From the NCBI GenBank assembly GCA_947476285.1, contig CANJPU010000048.1, positions 1-43,171 of the forward strand: a stretch of DNA of 43,171 nt, read 5' to 3'. The translations under genes were made by a program, and so were the position numbers. Positions 17,638-26,293 of this stretch are shown piece after piece (positions within the stretch are counted from its first letter, which is position 1; the number at the start of each line of letters is the position of its first letter). This DNA comes from Comamonadaceae bacterium. Its GTDB lineage: Bacteria; Pseudomonadota; Gammaproteobacteria; Burkholderiales; Burkholderiaceae_C. The notes beneath the pieces were generated by a model. That model saw only the letters and a list, made by a program, of their open reading frames with translations, was not told the DNA's origin and did not search any database.

Positions 17638-19521
17638 ATGAACCGATACCCGGTCTGGAAGTACGCGATCATTCTGCTCGCGTTGCTGGTGGGGGCTACT
17701 TACACCCTGCCCAATTTCTTCGGCGAAGCGCCTGCCGTGCAGATCTCTGCCGGCAAAGCCATCGTCAAGGTCGATGGTGCCACGCAAGCACGGGTCGAGC
17801 AGGCCCTGGCAGCGACGGGCATCAAGCCCGAGGCCATCACCCTGGACAACAACTCCATCAAGGTGCGGTTGGCTAGCGGTGACCTTCAACTCAAGGCCAA
17901 GGACGCAATCCAGAAAGCGCTGGTGCCCGACCCTTCTGACCCCTCCTATGTCGTGGCGCTCAACCTCTTGTCGAGCTCACCACGCTGGCTGTCTGCCCTG
18001 CATGCTGCGCCCATGTACCTGGGCCTGGACTTGCGCGGAGGGGTTCACTTCATGCTGCAGGTGGACATGCAGGCGGCGCTCACCAAGAAAGCCGAGTCGC
18101 TGTCGGGCGACTTGCGCGGCATGCTTCGCGAAAAGAACGTGCGCCACGCCGGCATCAATCGCGCGGGCCAAGCCATCGAGGTCCGCTTTCGCGACACGCA
18201 GACGCTGGCAGCGGCAAAGGCCGTCATCGTCGATCAATTTCCGGACCTGCAGACCACCGATGGCCCCGAGGGCGCCGAATTCAAGTTAACAGCGACCATC
18301 AGGCTGGACGCTGCGCGCAGAGTGCAGGAGCAGGCGCTCAAGCAGAACATGGTGACCTTGCATAACCGGATCAACGAGCTTGGCGTGGCTGAACCTGTGA
18401 TCCAGCAGCAGGGTCTGGACCGCATCGTCGTGCAATTGCCCGGTGTACAGGATACGGCCAAGGCCAAGGACATTCTGGGGCGCACCGCAACCCTGGAAGT
18501 GCGCATGGTTGACGAAAGTGCCGAGGCGCGCTCGTCCGAGCTTGGAAATGGACCGGTGCCCTTCGGTTCCGAGCGTTACCAGGAACGCAGCGGGCAGGCG
18601 GTGATCGTGCGAAAGCAAGTCATCCTGACCGGCGAAAACCTCACCGATGCCCAGCCCGGCTTTGACAACCAGACACAGGAAGCTGCGGTGCACCTGACGC
18701 TCGACGCCAAGGGCGCGCGCATCTTCCGGGACATCACCCGCGAAAGCGTCGGCAAGCGGATGGCCATCCTGTTGTTCGAGAAGGGCAAGGGCGAGGTAGT
18801 CACTGCCCCGGTGATTCGCAGCGAAATCGGCGGTGGGCGGGTGCAGATCTCCGGGCGCATGTCCACTGTGGAGGCCAACGACACGGCCTTGCTTCTGCGC
18901 GCTGGCTCGCTGGCCGCACCCATGGAAATCATCGAAGAGTTCACCATCGGCCCAACCCTGGGTGCTGAGAACATCAGCAAGGGCTTTCACAGCGTGGCCT
19001 GGGGCTTTGCTGTGATTTGCGCCTTCATGGCGGTGTATTACATGCTGTTCGGCTTGTTTTCAGGGCTAGCGCTGGCGGTGAACCTGCTGCTTCTGGTGGC
19101 GGTACTTTCAATGCTGCAAGCCACTCTCACCTTGCCCGGCATGGCGGCCATGGCGCTGGCGCTGGGCATGGCCATCGACTCAAACGTGCTGATCAATGAG
19201 CGGGTGCGCGAGGAGTTGCGAGGCGGCGCCTCACCCCAGGCGGCCATCAACGCAGGCTATGACCGCGCCTGGGGCACCATTTTCGACTCCAACATCACCA
19301 CCTTGATCGCGGGCCTGGCCTTGCTGGCATTCGGCTCCGGCCCGGTGCGTGGCTTCGCGGTGGTCCATTGCATCGGCATTCTCACGTCCATGTTCTCGGC
19401 TGTGTTTTTCTCGCGCGGGCTGGTCAATCTCTGGTATGGCCGTCAGAAAAAGCTCAAGGCCGTCTCCATCGGAACAGTCTGGCGTCCGCCCTCAGATGGC
19501 GCTATAAGTAAAGCTGAATAA
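17638..19521 (+). CDS. secD: Protein translocase subunit SecD
   Basis: SecD and SecF form an RND-type membrane complex that uses the proton gradient to pull proteins through SecYEG on the periplasmic side. The 627-residue protein has an N-terminal helix (YAIILLALLVGATYTLPNFF), the large periplasmic P1 domain including LGLDLRGGVHFMLQVD, and a C-terminal block of five membrane helices with MALALGMAIDSNVLINERVREE. Length is normal (E. coli 615). No clear Shine-Dalgarno precedes the ATG, but the N-terminal sequence fits the family start. It is 66 bases after yajC and 13 before secF, in an export operon. Confidence 0.97.
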   Translation: MNRYPVWKYAIILLALLVGATYTLPNFFGEAPAVQISAGKAIVKVDGATQARVEQALAATGIKPEAITLDNNSIKVRLASGDLQLKAKDAIQKALVPDPSDPSYVVALNLLSSSPRWLSALHAAPMYLGLDLRGGVHFMLQVDMQAALTKKAESLSGDLRGMLREKNVRHAGINRAGQAIEVRFRDTQTLAAAKAVIVDQFPDLQTTDGPEGAEFKLTATIRLDAARRVQEQALKQNMVTLHNRINELGVAEPVIQQQGLDRIVVQLPGVQDTAKAKDILGRTATLEVRMVDESAEARSSELGNGPVPFGSERYQERSGQAVIVRKQVILTGENLTDAQPGFDNQTQEAAVHLTLDAKGARIFRDITRESVGKRMAILLFEKGKGEVVTAPVIRSEIGGGRVQISGRMSTVEANDTALLLRAGSLAAPMEIIEEFTIGPTLGAENISKGFHSVAWGFAVICAFMAVYYMLFGLFSGLALAVNLLLLVAVLSMLQATLTLPGMAAMALALGMAIDSNVLINERVREELRGGASPQAAINAGYDRAWGTIFDSNITTLIAGLALLAFGSGPVRGFAVVHCIGILTSMFSAVFFSRGLVNLWYGRQKKLKAVSIGTVWRPPSDGAISKAE

Positions 19522-19534
19522 GGAAACACGGCAC

Positions 19535-20488
19535 ATGGAATTTTTCAAGATCCGCCGCGACATTCCGTTCATGGAGAACGCGTTGATTTTCAACGTGATT
19601 TCCTTCCTGACCTTTGCCGCCGCTGTTTTCTTTCTTGTCACGCGTGGGCTGCACCTGTCGGTGGAATTCACCGGCGGAACGGTCATGGAGGTGGGCTATA
19701 CACAGGCGGCCGACGTCGAGAAGGTTCGCCGCACTGTCTCGGAGCTTGGTTTTACCGATGTGCAGGTTCAGAACTTCGGCACTTCGCGCGATGTGCTGAT
19801 CCGTCTGCCCGCCCAGAAGGGGGTGAGCTCAGCCCAACAAAGCGACAAGGTGTTCCAGGCGCTGCAGGCAGGCGATCCGAGCGTCACCCGCAGGCGCACT
19901 GAATTCGTCGGGCCACAGGTGGGCGAGGAACTGGCAACCGACGGCCTCAAGGCGCTGGCCATGGTCGTGGCCGGAATCATGATCTACCTGGCCTTTCGCT
20001 TCGAGTGGAAATTCGCCGTGGCAGCCATCGTCGCGAACCTGCACGACGTGATTATCATCCTGGGTTTCTTCGCGTTCTTCCAATGGGAGTTTTCTCTGGC
20101 AGTGCTGGCCGCAGTGTTGGCGGTGTTGGGGTACTCGGTGAACGAATCGGTCGTCATCTTCGACCGAATTCGGGAAAACTTCCGTCGTTATCGCAAGATG
20201 AACACAGTGCAGATCATCGACAACGCGATCACCTCGACCATCAGCCGCACCATCATCACCCACGGTTCTACCCAGATCATGGTGCTGTCCATGTTGCTTT
20301 TTGGTGGCCCGACCCTGCACTATTTTGCGATGGCCCTGACCATTGGCATTCTCTTTGGCATCTATTCGTCCGTGTTCGTCGCTGCGGCGATTGCCATGTG
20401 GCTGGGCATCAAGCGGGATGACCTCATCAAGTCGACGGCCCGAAAGGACGAAGACCCCAACGACCCCAACGCGGGTGCTACTGTCTAG
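19535..20488 (+). CDS. secF: Protein translocase subunit SecF
   Basis: SecF is the partner of SecD in the proton-driven Sec accessory complex. The 317-residue protein shows the N-terminal helix, the short periplasmic domain with LSVEFTGGTVMEV, and the C-terminal helices carrying the conserved GYSVNESVVIFDRIRENFR segment. This is the SecF equivalent of the RND helix-4 region. TAAGGAAA lies eight bases before the ATG, a good ribosome site. The stop is six bases before the ATG of a DUF1631 gene, which is therefore probably read from the same transcript. Confidence 0.97.
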   Translation: MEFFKIRRDIPFMENALIFNVISFLTFAAAVFFLVTRGLHLSVEFTGGTVMEVGYTQAADVEKVRRTVSELGFTDVQVQNFGTSRDVLIRLPAQKGVSSAQQSDKVFQALQAGDPSVTRRRTEFVGPQVGEELATDGLKALAMVVAGIMIYLAFRFEWKFAVAAIVANLHDVIIILGFFAFFQWEFSLAVLAAVLAVLGYSVNESVVIFDRIRENFRRYRKMNTVQIIDNAITSTISRTIITHGSTQIMVLSMLLFGGPTLHYFAMALTIGILFGIYSSVFVAAAIAMWLGIKRDDLIKSTARKDEDPNDPNAGATV

Positions 20489-20494
20489 GCGAGC

Positions 20495-22939
20495 ATGACC
20501 GACACGCAACTGCCCAAGGTCTCAGGCGAGCGAATCGCTCGGCAGGCGCGCGAGCAGTTTGTAGCGCATGCGCAGGCCTGCCTGGCACCTCTGGTGCAAG
20601 CGGTCAACAGCCGCTTGGCCGAGCTGTCTCAATCCGGCGGTGGCGCGCGCGGCATGCAGGAGCGGCGCGATGCCATGATGGACTTTGACCGCAAGGGGTC
20701 GGGCTGGGCGCAGGGTTCCTCAAGGGCCTGGCACAAGTCGGTGGTTCCTCCCACTGCCACAGCGCGCGTCCGGCTGGATTCATTCAACCTCGAACTGATT
20801 GGCGACGATGTCGTCGAGCGCAAGATTCTCTCTGGGCGTTTGGCCTTGGCTATTCAGGAGAAATCGTCCTGGGAGCTCAACGACCTGCGCGTGCGAATGC
20901 AGCACCTTGAGTCATTGGACGAACCGGCCGACGGGGACATCTTGCGGCCTGAGACTTTGTCGCAGTTGCTCGTGGAGCAGTGGAGCGCGGCAGGGCTTTC
21001 TCCCGAACTCTGGGCCATGGTCCAGGATGTGATTGTGCGCGGCATCGCGGAGCACGTGCTGCAGTCCTACCATGTCACCAATGAGTTCCTGGTCAGCCAG
21101 GGTGTAGTGCCCAATATCGAGGTGGCTTTGCGGGTCAGGCGCGCCAGTGCGGCGGCGGCGCAGCGCAAACCCGAGGCACGCTCCGACGATGCACAGGCCA
21201 CAGGCAGAGAAAGCAATTTTCCTGATAACGCGTCCGGCCACCATCAACATGCGCCGCCGGCTTCTCGGGGTCAAGGTGGCTGGAACTCGCCGCCGGGCGA
21301 GGCAGGGCCCCCGCAGGACGCGCGCAGTGGGGCGGCTGCCGGCGGGTATCCCGCCGAAAGCGGTCACGCAGGCGACGGCGGCGGCGCACACCCCACCGGT
21401 GTGGCCGACGAAACCCGCATGCTGACCTCAAGCCCTCCCTTGGCGCGAGCGCGTGCGCGTGCGACAGGGGTGCTGGGGCAATTAAGGCGCATGTTCTCCG
21501 AGCGGGTCGGCGGGTTTGACAGTGCGGCGCGTGCCCCAGCTTCTCCTGCGCTGGCCGAGGCCATGGCCCAACAATCCACTCAGGTCCGGGCCACTGAGGT
21601 CCAGGGCAGTACAGTCCAGGAAAATGTAGTTTATGACAACGAGGCGGTGCAGCAGGTCGCGGGCGACTTACGCCGTCGCACCGGCGAGCTCAAGAAAAAG
21701 GCAAGTACTTCCGCCGAGAAGGCCACCATCGAGATCGTGGCCCTCATGTTCCAGAGCATTCTTGCCGAGGAGCGCATACCTGCGGCCGTTCGGGTCTGGT
21801 TCGCGCGGCTTCAGATGCCGGTCTTGCGGGTGGCATTGTCCGAACCCGAGTTCTTCGGCTCGCTTGAGCATCCGGCCCGCCAGCTGATCGACCGCATGGG
21901 ATCTTGTGTGATGGGTTTCGATACTGCGGCCATAGGCGGCAGCGCGCTGGAGACCGAAATCAAACGGGTTGTGCAGGTGATCGAGCAATATCCCGAGACC
22001 GGCCAGCGAGTGTTCCAGCTTGTCTACGATGAGTTCAAGAAGTTTCTCTCCAAATATCTGACCGAGAACGACTCCACCCAGCGTCTGGTCACTGTGGCGC
22101 AACAGGTTGAGCAGAAAGAAACTCTGGCAATTCAGTACACGATCGAGTTGCGCAACATGCTGACCGACATTCCGGTGCGCGACGAGATCCGTGAATTCCT
22201 GTTCAAGACCTGGGCTGAAGTGCTGGCGGTGGCTGCTGTCAAGAATGGGCCCCAGCACGAGGAGACGCTGGCACTCAAGGCGTCTGCGGCGGATCTGGTC
22301 TGGGCAGCCAGCGCCAAGCCCAATCGCAATGATCGGGCCAAAGTCATCAAGGACCTGCCCCGCCTGTTGCAGCGGCTACGCCAGGGCATGACCCTGGTTG
22401 GCATCCAGGACAAGGCCCAGGAATCGCATGTCAAGGTCATTGGTGACACTCTGGCCGACGCTTTTCTCTCCAAGACTCAGGCTGTCGACCAGGGCCAGAT
22501 TGAAGCCATGGCCAAGCGGCTGGCGAATCTGGAAGACTTCGTCGCCGATGATCCTTCCACCGATCTGCCGTTGGATGCGCAGAGCATCGAGATGATGCTG
22601 GGCATCGACGCGTCCATGATCGAAGTGGTGGCCGATGGCGGCAGCAAGCCCAATGCAGCCATGATCGGTTGGGCGGCTGAGTTGCAGTTGGGCAACTGGT
22701 TCATGCTGGACCACAACGGCAAGACCACCCAGGTGCAGTATGCCTGGCGCAGCAACCGCAAGCAGTTGCATCTGTTTGCGACACCCGCCGGACGTAGCTA
22801 CCTGATCCAGGCCAGGCGTCTGGCTGCTTACCTGCAGGCCGGGCTGCTTCTGCCCGCCGAAGAGGAAGCACTCACTGTGCGAGCTACACGCAATGCACTC
22901 GCCAAGCTCGACGCCAATCCGGAACGGCTGTTGCAGTAA
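20495..22939 (+). CDS. DUF1631 family protein
   Basis: This 814-residue protein matches the DUF1631 family, large uncharacterised proteins found mainly in beta- and gammaproteobacteria. The N-terminal third is helical (ARQAREQFVAHAQ, later DFDRKGSGW). A low-complexity Gly/Ala/Ser/Pro-rich linker lies at about residues 210-310. The C-terminal half is again helical and contains WFARLQMPVLRVAL, then FMLDHNGKTTQVQYAW, a PilZ-like or SH3-like beta segment. No signal peptide or membrane helix is evident, so it is probably cytoplasmic. It begins six bases after secF and may be cotranscribed with the export genes, although no link to secretion is known to me. The annotated family name thymidine phosphorylase sometimes seen for homologues is not supported by any motif here. 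Confidence 0.88.
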   Translation: MTDTQLPKVSGERIARQAREQFVAHAQACLAPLVQAVNSRLAELSQSGGGARGMQERRDAMMDFDRKGSGWAQGSSRAWHKSVVPPTATARVRLDSFNLELIGDDVVERKILSGRLALAIQEKSSWELNDLRVRMQHLESLDEPADGDILRPETLSQLLVEQWSAAGLSPELWAMVQDVIVRGIAEHVLQSYHVTNEFLVSQGVVPNIEVALRVRRASAAAAQRKPEARSDDAQATGRESNFPDNASGHHQHAPPASRGQGGWNSPPGEAGPPQDARSGAAAGGYPAESGHAGDGGGAHPTGVADETRMLTSSPPLARARARATGVLGQLRRMFSERVGGFDSAARAPASPALAEAMAQQSTQVRATEVQGSTVQENVVYDNEAVQQVAGDLRRRTGELKKKASTSAEKATIEIVALMFQSILAEERIPAAVRVWFARLQMPVLRVALSEPEFFGSLEHPARQLIDRMGSCVMGFDTAAIGGSALETEIKRVVQVIEQYPETGQRVFQLVYDEFKKFLSKYLTENDSTQRLVTVAQQVEQKETLAIQYTIELRNMLTDIPVRDEIREFLFKTWAEVLAVAAVKNGPQHEETLALKASAADLVWAASAKPNRNDRAKVIKDLPRLLQRLRQGMTLVGIQDKAQESHVKVIGDTLADAFLSKTQAVDQGQIEAMAKRLANLEDFVADDPSTDLPLDAQSIEMMLGIDASMIEVVADGGSKPNAAMIGWAAELQLGNWFMLDHNGKTTQVQYAWRSNRKQLHLFATPAGRSYLIQARRLAAYLQAGLLLPAEEEALTVRATRNALAKLDANPERLLQ

Positions 22940-22967
22940 GAGTCAGGCTGTCGACGAGCGGGGGAGG

Positions 22968-23450
22968 TCAGTGAGCCATTCGCCCCGACCCAGCTTCGCA
23001 CAATTCGTCTAGCACCAGTGCATCTGGCTCATGGCCAAAGCTCCAGTAGACCATCAGGACGATGATCTTGAGGTCGTCCAGGCTGACCGGGTCGCCCTGC
23101 GCGGCCATGCTGCGGTCGATGACGATTTCGCGCATGGGGGCCGGCAACACGCCCGATGATTCCAGGAAAGAGATGAAGCCCAGGCACTGCGCCCCAAGGT
23201 GGTCTTGCTCGGCCACCGAATACACGCGCATACTGGAATCGGACTGGATAGCCGCAGTCAGGGTGGGCGCCGGTGTCTCCAGCGTCGTACCCTGCGCGGC
23301 CAGGTTCAGGCCTTCGAGCCAGACCAACGCGTCATGGATTTCCTCGGCCTCGAAGCCATGGGCGCTGAGTTTGCGCCCGAGTTGCTGCAACTCGGGGCAG
23401 GCATCCCCGCGCCAGTAGTGTTCGTACACAAAAACCAGCACTTCAAACAT
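22968..23450 (-). CDS. smg: Smg family protein (DUF494)
   Basis: This 160-residue acidic, helical protein begins with MFEVLVFVYEHYW and contains LDDLKIIVLMVYWSFG near the C-terminus, the two hallmarks of Smg/DUF494. Its molecular function is not established. In many beta- and gammaproteobacteria it sits directly downstream of dprA, a DNA-uptake and recombination protein, and near a topoisomerase gene. Here neither neighbour is present. GGAGG stands just before the ATG, and twelve bases upstream of the start codon a palindromic MITE-like element begins, so the native promoter or upstream partner gene has been displaced. It converges on the DUF1631 gene. Confidence 0.92.
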   Translation of the reverse strand: MFEVLVFVYEHYWRGDACPELQQLGRKLSAHGFEAEEIHDALVWLEGLNLAAQGTTLETPAPTLTAAIQSDSSMRVYSVAEQDHLGAQCLGFISFLESSGVLPAPMREIVIDRSMAAQGDPVSLDDLKIIVLMVYWSFGHEPDALVLDELCEAGSGRMAH

Positions 23451-23461
23451 GCCTCCATACT

Positions 23462-23626
23462 AGCAGCCTGTCGGACTTTGGGAACGTCGGCTGCAATTTG
23501 CGACAAACCGGTCCATTTTTTCCCGCCTTCTTGCCCCATAGCTGGGCTATGGGGCTGCGAATGCGGAAAAAACTGTCCTCGGTTTTCGCAAATCTCGCTT
23601 CGACGCCCAAAGTCCGACAGGCTGCT
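23462..23626. mobile_element. MITE-like palindromic element, copy 1 (165 bp)
   Basis: The two ends are exact 21-base inverted repeats beginning AGCAGCCTGTCGGACTTTGG (23462-23482 and 23606-23626). The centre is a perfect hairpin, CCCCATAGC-TGG-GCTATGGGG, at 23534-23554, and the arms between are imperfectly complementary, so the whole element can fold as one long hairpin or cruciform. A second copy, inverted, runs off the right edge of the window from 43020 with two differences in 152 shared bases. No transposase is encoded. The short reading frames inside are by-products of the palindrome. It has the look of a non-autonomous transposable element and lies between smg and the LysR gene. The transposase that would move it is not in the window. 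Confidence 0.82.
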
Positions 23627-23718
23627 GGGATGATTGCGTGTGAGAATCGTCAGCAGCGCGTCCCGTGCGCCATTGCTGCGGCGGCTGCGTTGGAGGCTGT
23701 GAAGGCCAAGGAGGCGAG

Positions 23719-24630
23719 GTGAGAGGTTCGGATCTCGAATTAAGGCTGCTTCGGATGTTCGTGACTTTGGCCGAGGAGCTGCACTATGGCCGCGCAGCGC
23801 AGCGCCTGTTTATGACCCAGCCGCCCTTGAGCAAGGCAATTCAGCAGCTCGAAGCAATCATCGGCCTGCGGCTATTCGAGCGTGACAGCAAGCACGTCGC
23901 ACTCACGCCTGCCGGCGATCTGCTGCTCGAAAAGGCGCGAGAAGCGCTCTTGCATGTGCACGACACTGTCGAACTTGGAAAGGCCGTGGCGCGTGGAATG
24001 TCAGGGCGCATCACCGTGGGCTTCACCGGAGCCATGCTCTATCGCGGCCTGCCCAAGATGGTGGACTGGTTCAAGGCAAATTCTCCTGGCGTCGAGCTCG
24101 CTTTGCATGAGGCCATGTCGCAGCGTCAGGTTGAACTTGTCAGAAGCGGCAGCCTGGACGCAGGCTTTGTCAACTCGCCCCTGGCACCTTCGGGCGTCGA
24201 CAGCATGATGGTATTTCGCGAGCGCTTCATGGCATGCGTACCCATAGGCCACAAACTCGCCAAGTCAGCGAGAATCAAATTGCAAGCAATGCGACACGAA
24301 ACCTTCCTGTCGTTCTCGCGGGCCACATCCCCGGCGTATCACGATCGTGTCATGGCATTGTGCGCCGATGCCGGGTTTCACCCCGCCACGCGACAGTTCG
24401 AGGGGCAGATACTGACGATGGTCGCCATGGTGGCCGCCGGCTTTGGCGTGGCACTGATCCCCGAGTCTGTGAAAGGCGCAGGCATCAACGGCGCGGTCTT
24501 TATTCCAATCGTGGCAAGCGTGCCTCAGCCAACCGCATTTTTCATATGGAAGGCCGCCCCCGTCCCGCCGGCGCTTTCAGGCCTGGTCAAGGCGGTGCGC
24601 GCGATCCGCTCAGCCGACTGCCGAGACTGA
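23719..24630 (+). CDS. LysR-family transcriptional regulator
   Basis: This 303-residue LysR regulator has an N-terminal winged helix-turn-helix (ELRLLRMFVTLAEELHYGRA, then TQPPLSKAIQQLE and LFERDSKHVALTPAG). A periplasmic-binding-protein-like effector domain follows from about residue 90 (GRITVGFTGAMLYRGLP). I chose GTG 23719 because AAGGAGG lies four bases upstream and the length then matches the family. Longer frames reach back to 23665 without a better site. It converges on the minus-strand transport and catabolic operon, ending 38 bases from the last permease gene. LysR proteins commonly control neighbouring catabolic genes in response to a pathway intermediate; that it regulates this operon is an inference. 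The MITE-like element lies 92 bases upstream. Confidence 0.93.
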   Translation: MRGSDLELRLLRMFVTLAEELHYGRAAQRLFMTQPPLSKAIQQLEAIIGLRLFERDSKHVALTPAGDLLLEKAREALLHVHDTVELGKAVARGMSGRITVGFTGAMLYRGLPKMVDWFKANSPGVELALHEAMSQRQVELVRSGSLDAGFVNSPLAPSGVDSMMVFRERFMACVPIGHKLAKSARIKLQAMRHETFLSFSRATSPAYHDRVMALCADAGFHPATRQFEGQILTMVAMVAAGFGVALIPESVKGAGINGAVFIPIVASVPQPTAFFIWKAAPVPPALSGLVKAVRAIRSADCRD

Positions 24631-24668
24631 AACCGCGAACGAGGAGGCTGACTGGCAACCGTTCCCGT

Positions 24669-25472
24669 TCAGCCGGGCGCTTGACGCTCGAAACCCTTCA
24701 TTCCAAAAACCTTGCCCAGACCAACGGAGCGCTCCACAATCAAAATCATCACGATCGACACGGCGATGATGATCGCACTCACGGCAAGCAGATCTGGCGA
24801 CAAGCTTTGATCGAGGTGATTGAAGATGACGACTGGCAAGGTTCGTACGGTTGGCGCGGAAAGAAAAACGGCAACCACTACGTCGTCGAATGAAAGAAGG
24901 AATGTCAGGGACAGGCTGGCGACCACCGCAGGGAAAATCGTAGGCAGTGTCACGCGCAACGCGGTTCTGATGTAACCGGTTCCCAAGGTGTACGCAGCCA
25001 GTTCCAGGGAACGATCGAAACTGCTGAATGCGCTGTATAAAATCCGCATCGCGAACGGCATCGTCAAGACCAGATGCCCCAGCAGCAAACCCCAGAAGTT
25101 TCTGCCCAATCCCAGCACCGCCAATAATTGCAGCGTTGAAAATCCGATCAACATGACAGGCACCATCACGGGAAGGGAAAAAAAGCTGACTCCCAGACGG
25201 GATGCCCTGGGGCGCATTCGCACAAGCGCTCCGGTCGTCACCGCCGCCAGTGCGGTCGACAGCACCGACGCACACAGCGCCAGGCGAAGGCTTAAGGACA
25301 AACCAGTGGAAAAATCAGGCTTTTCAAACGCGAGCCCAAACCATTTCACGCCGAACTTCGCAGGGGGAAAGGCGACGTAGTTGGCATCCGTGAACGCGGC
25401 CACGATCACAACCACCAAAGGCAGCGCAAAAAATATGAGCACCCCCCAACTGAGGGCGGCCAACCATCTCAC
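24669..25472 (-). CDS. ABC transporter permease (PotC-like)
   Basis: This inner-membrane permease of 267 residues belongs to the binding-protein-dependent importer type, closest in pattern to PotC of spermidine/putrescine and related iron or 2-aminoethylphosphonate systems. It has about six hydrophobic helices and the EAA-type loop for contact with the ATPase in ELAAYTLGTGYIRTALRVTLP. The start is ambiguous. GTG 25472 overlaps the stop of the upstream permease (GTGA) and has AAAGGGG seven bases before it. ATG 25508 adds twelve residues but lacks a ribosome site. It is the last gene of the eight-gene operon and pairs with the permease just upstream to form the channel. Confidence 0.9.
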   Translation of the reverse strand: MRWLAALSWGVLIFFALPLVVVIVAAFTDANYVAFPPAKFGVKWFGLAFEKPDFSTGLSLSLRLALCASVLSTALAAVTTGALVRMRPRASRLGVSFFSLPVMVPVMLIGFSTLQLLAVLGLGRNFWGLLLGHLVLTMPFAMRILYSAFSSFDRSLELAAYTLGTGYIRTALRVTLPTIFPAVVASLSLTFLLSFDDVVVAVFLSAPTVRTLPVVIFNHLDQSLSPDLLAVSAIIIAVSIVMILIVERSVGLGKVFGMKGFERQAPG

Positions 25473-26293
25473 AGAGCCACCCCTTTCGCGCTCTTTCGCA
25501 ACAGCCATTCAATGGCGAATATCACGAGGAAGTTGATGCCAAGCAGTGCCACGGACAATGCCGAGGCGAGCGGCCAGTTGAAAAAAACCAGGGCTGTTCG
25601 ATAGATTTCCATCGACGCGATATTCACGCGTGCCCCACCCAGGAACAGCGGGGTGATCAAGGCGCCAGCGGAGGCTCCGAAAGTGATGACAAAGCCCGCT
25701 AGCAATCCAGGCAGGCTCAGGGGAAGGATGATGCGCAGGAAGATCCGAAACTCTCCGCAACCCAAGGTTCGCGCCGCATGAATAATTTCTTTCTTGATGG
25801 ATCCAAGAACGGACAGCAGCGCAAGCACCATGTGCGCCAGAAACAGATGAACAAGCCCAATGAGCACCGCCAGATTGGTATAGAGCAGTTGAACTCCGAA
25901 CAACTGATCAATGACGCCGCGCGGCCCCAGCAGCAGCTGCCAGCCCAGGGTGCGCACGACGACGCTGACAAGTAGAGGTGCGATGATGGCGATCAGAATC
26001 AGGTTTCGCCTAGCCCCCTGGATCGAGCTTAGATAGATGCACAGTGGATAGGCCAACAATGCCGCTATAGCGGCAACCGACAGCGACATCATCAGCGTAT
26101 TGGCGAAAGCTGCAAGGTAGACGCGATCGGCAATGATGGCGCGGAAATTGGCGAGCGAAACAACATCGGCAGCGGGCCCAGGGTCTGCCTGCAGAAAACT
26201 GGCATAGGACATCATCGCCAGAGGCGCGATAAATCCGAAGAGGTACACCGCCAATGCTGGCACCACAAGCCCCAAGCGCAGAAAATACGTCAT
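25469..26293 (-). CDS. ABC transporter permease (PotB-like)
   Basis: This is the partner permease of 274 residues, with helices from residue 5 onward (LGLVVPALAVYLFGFIAPLA) and the EAA loop EIIHAARTLGCGEFRIFLRI. The start at 26293 overlaps the ATPase stop as ATGA, indicating translational coupling. A longer frame to 26317 would run inside the ATPase gene. Together with the PotC-like permease it makes a heterodimeric channel for an unidentified substrate bound by the periplasmic protein encoded upstream. Homology to the PotB/AfuB group is judged from overall pattern; substrate cannot be read from permeases. Confidence 0.92.
   Translation of the reverse strand: MTYFLRLGLVVPALAVYLFGFIAPLAMMSYASFLQADPGPAADVVSLANFRAIIADRVYLAAFANTLMMSLSVAAIAALLAYPLCIYLSSIQGARRNLILIAIIAPLLVSVVVRTLGWQLLLGPRGVIDQLFGVQLLYTNLAVLIGLVHLFLAHMVLALLSVLGSIKKEIIHAARTLGCGEFRIFLRIILPLSLPGLLAGFVITFGASAGALITPLFLGGARVNIASMEIYRTALVFFNWPLASALSVALLGINFLVIFAIEWLLRKSAKGVAL

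Noticed and set aside
23498..23722. Short protein-coding frames inside the palindromic element
   Set aside because: The same peptide appears on both copies only because the element is repeated; there is no independent evidence of translation.
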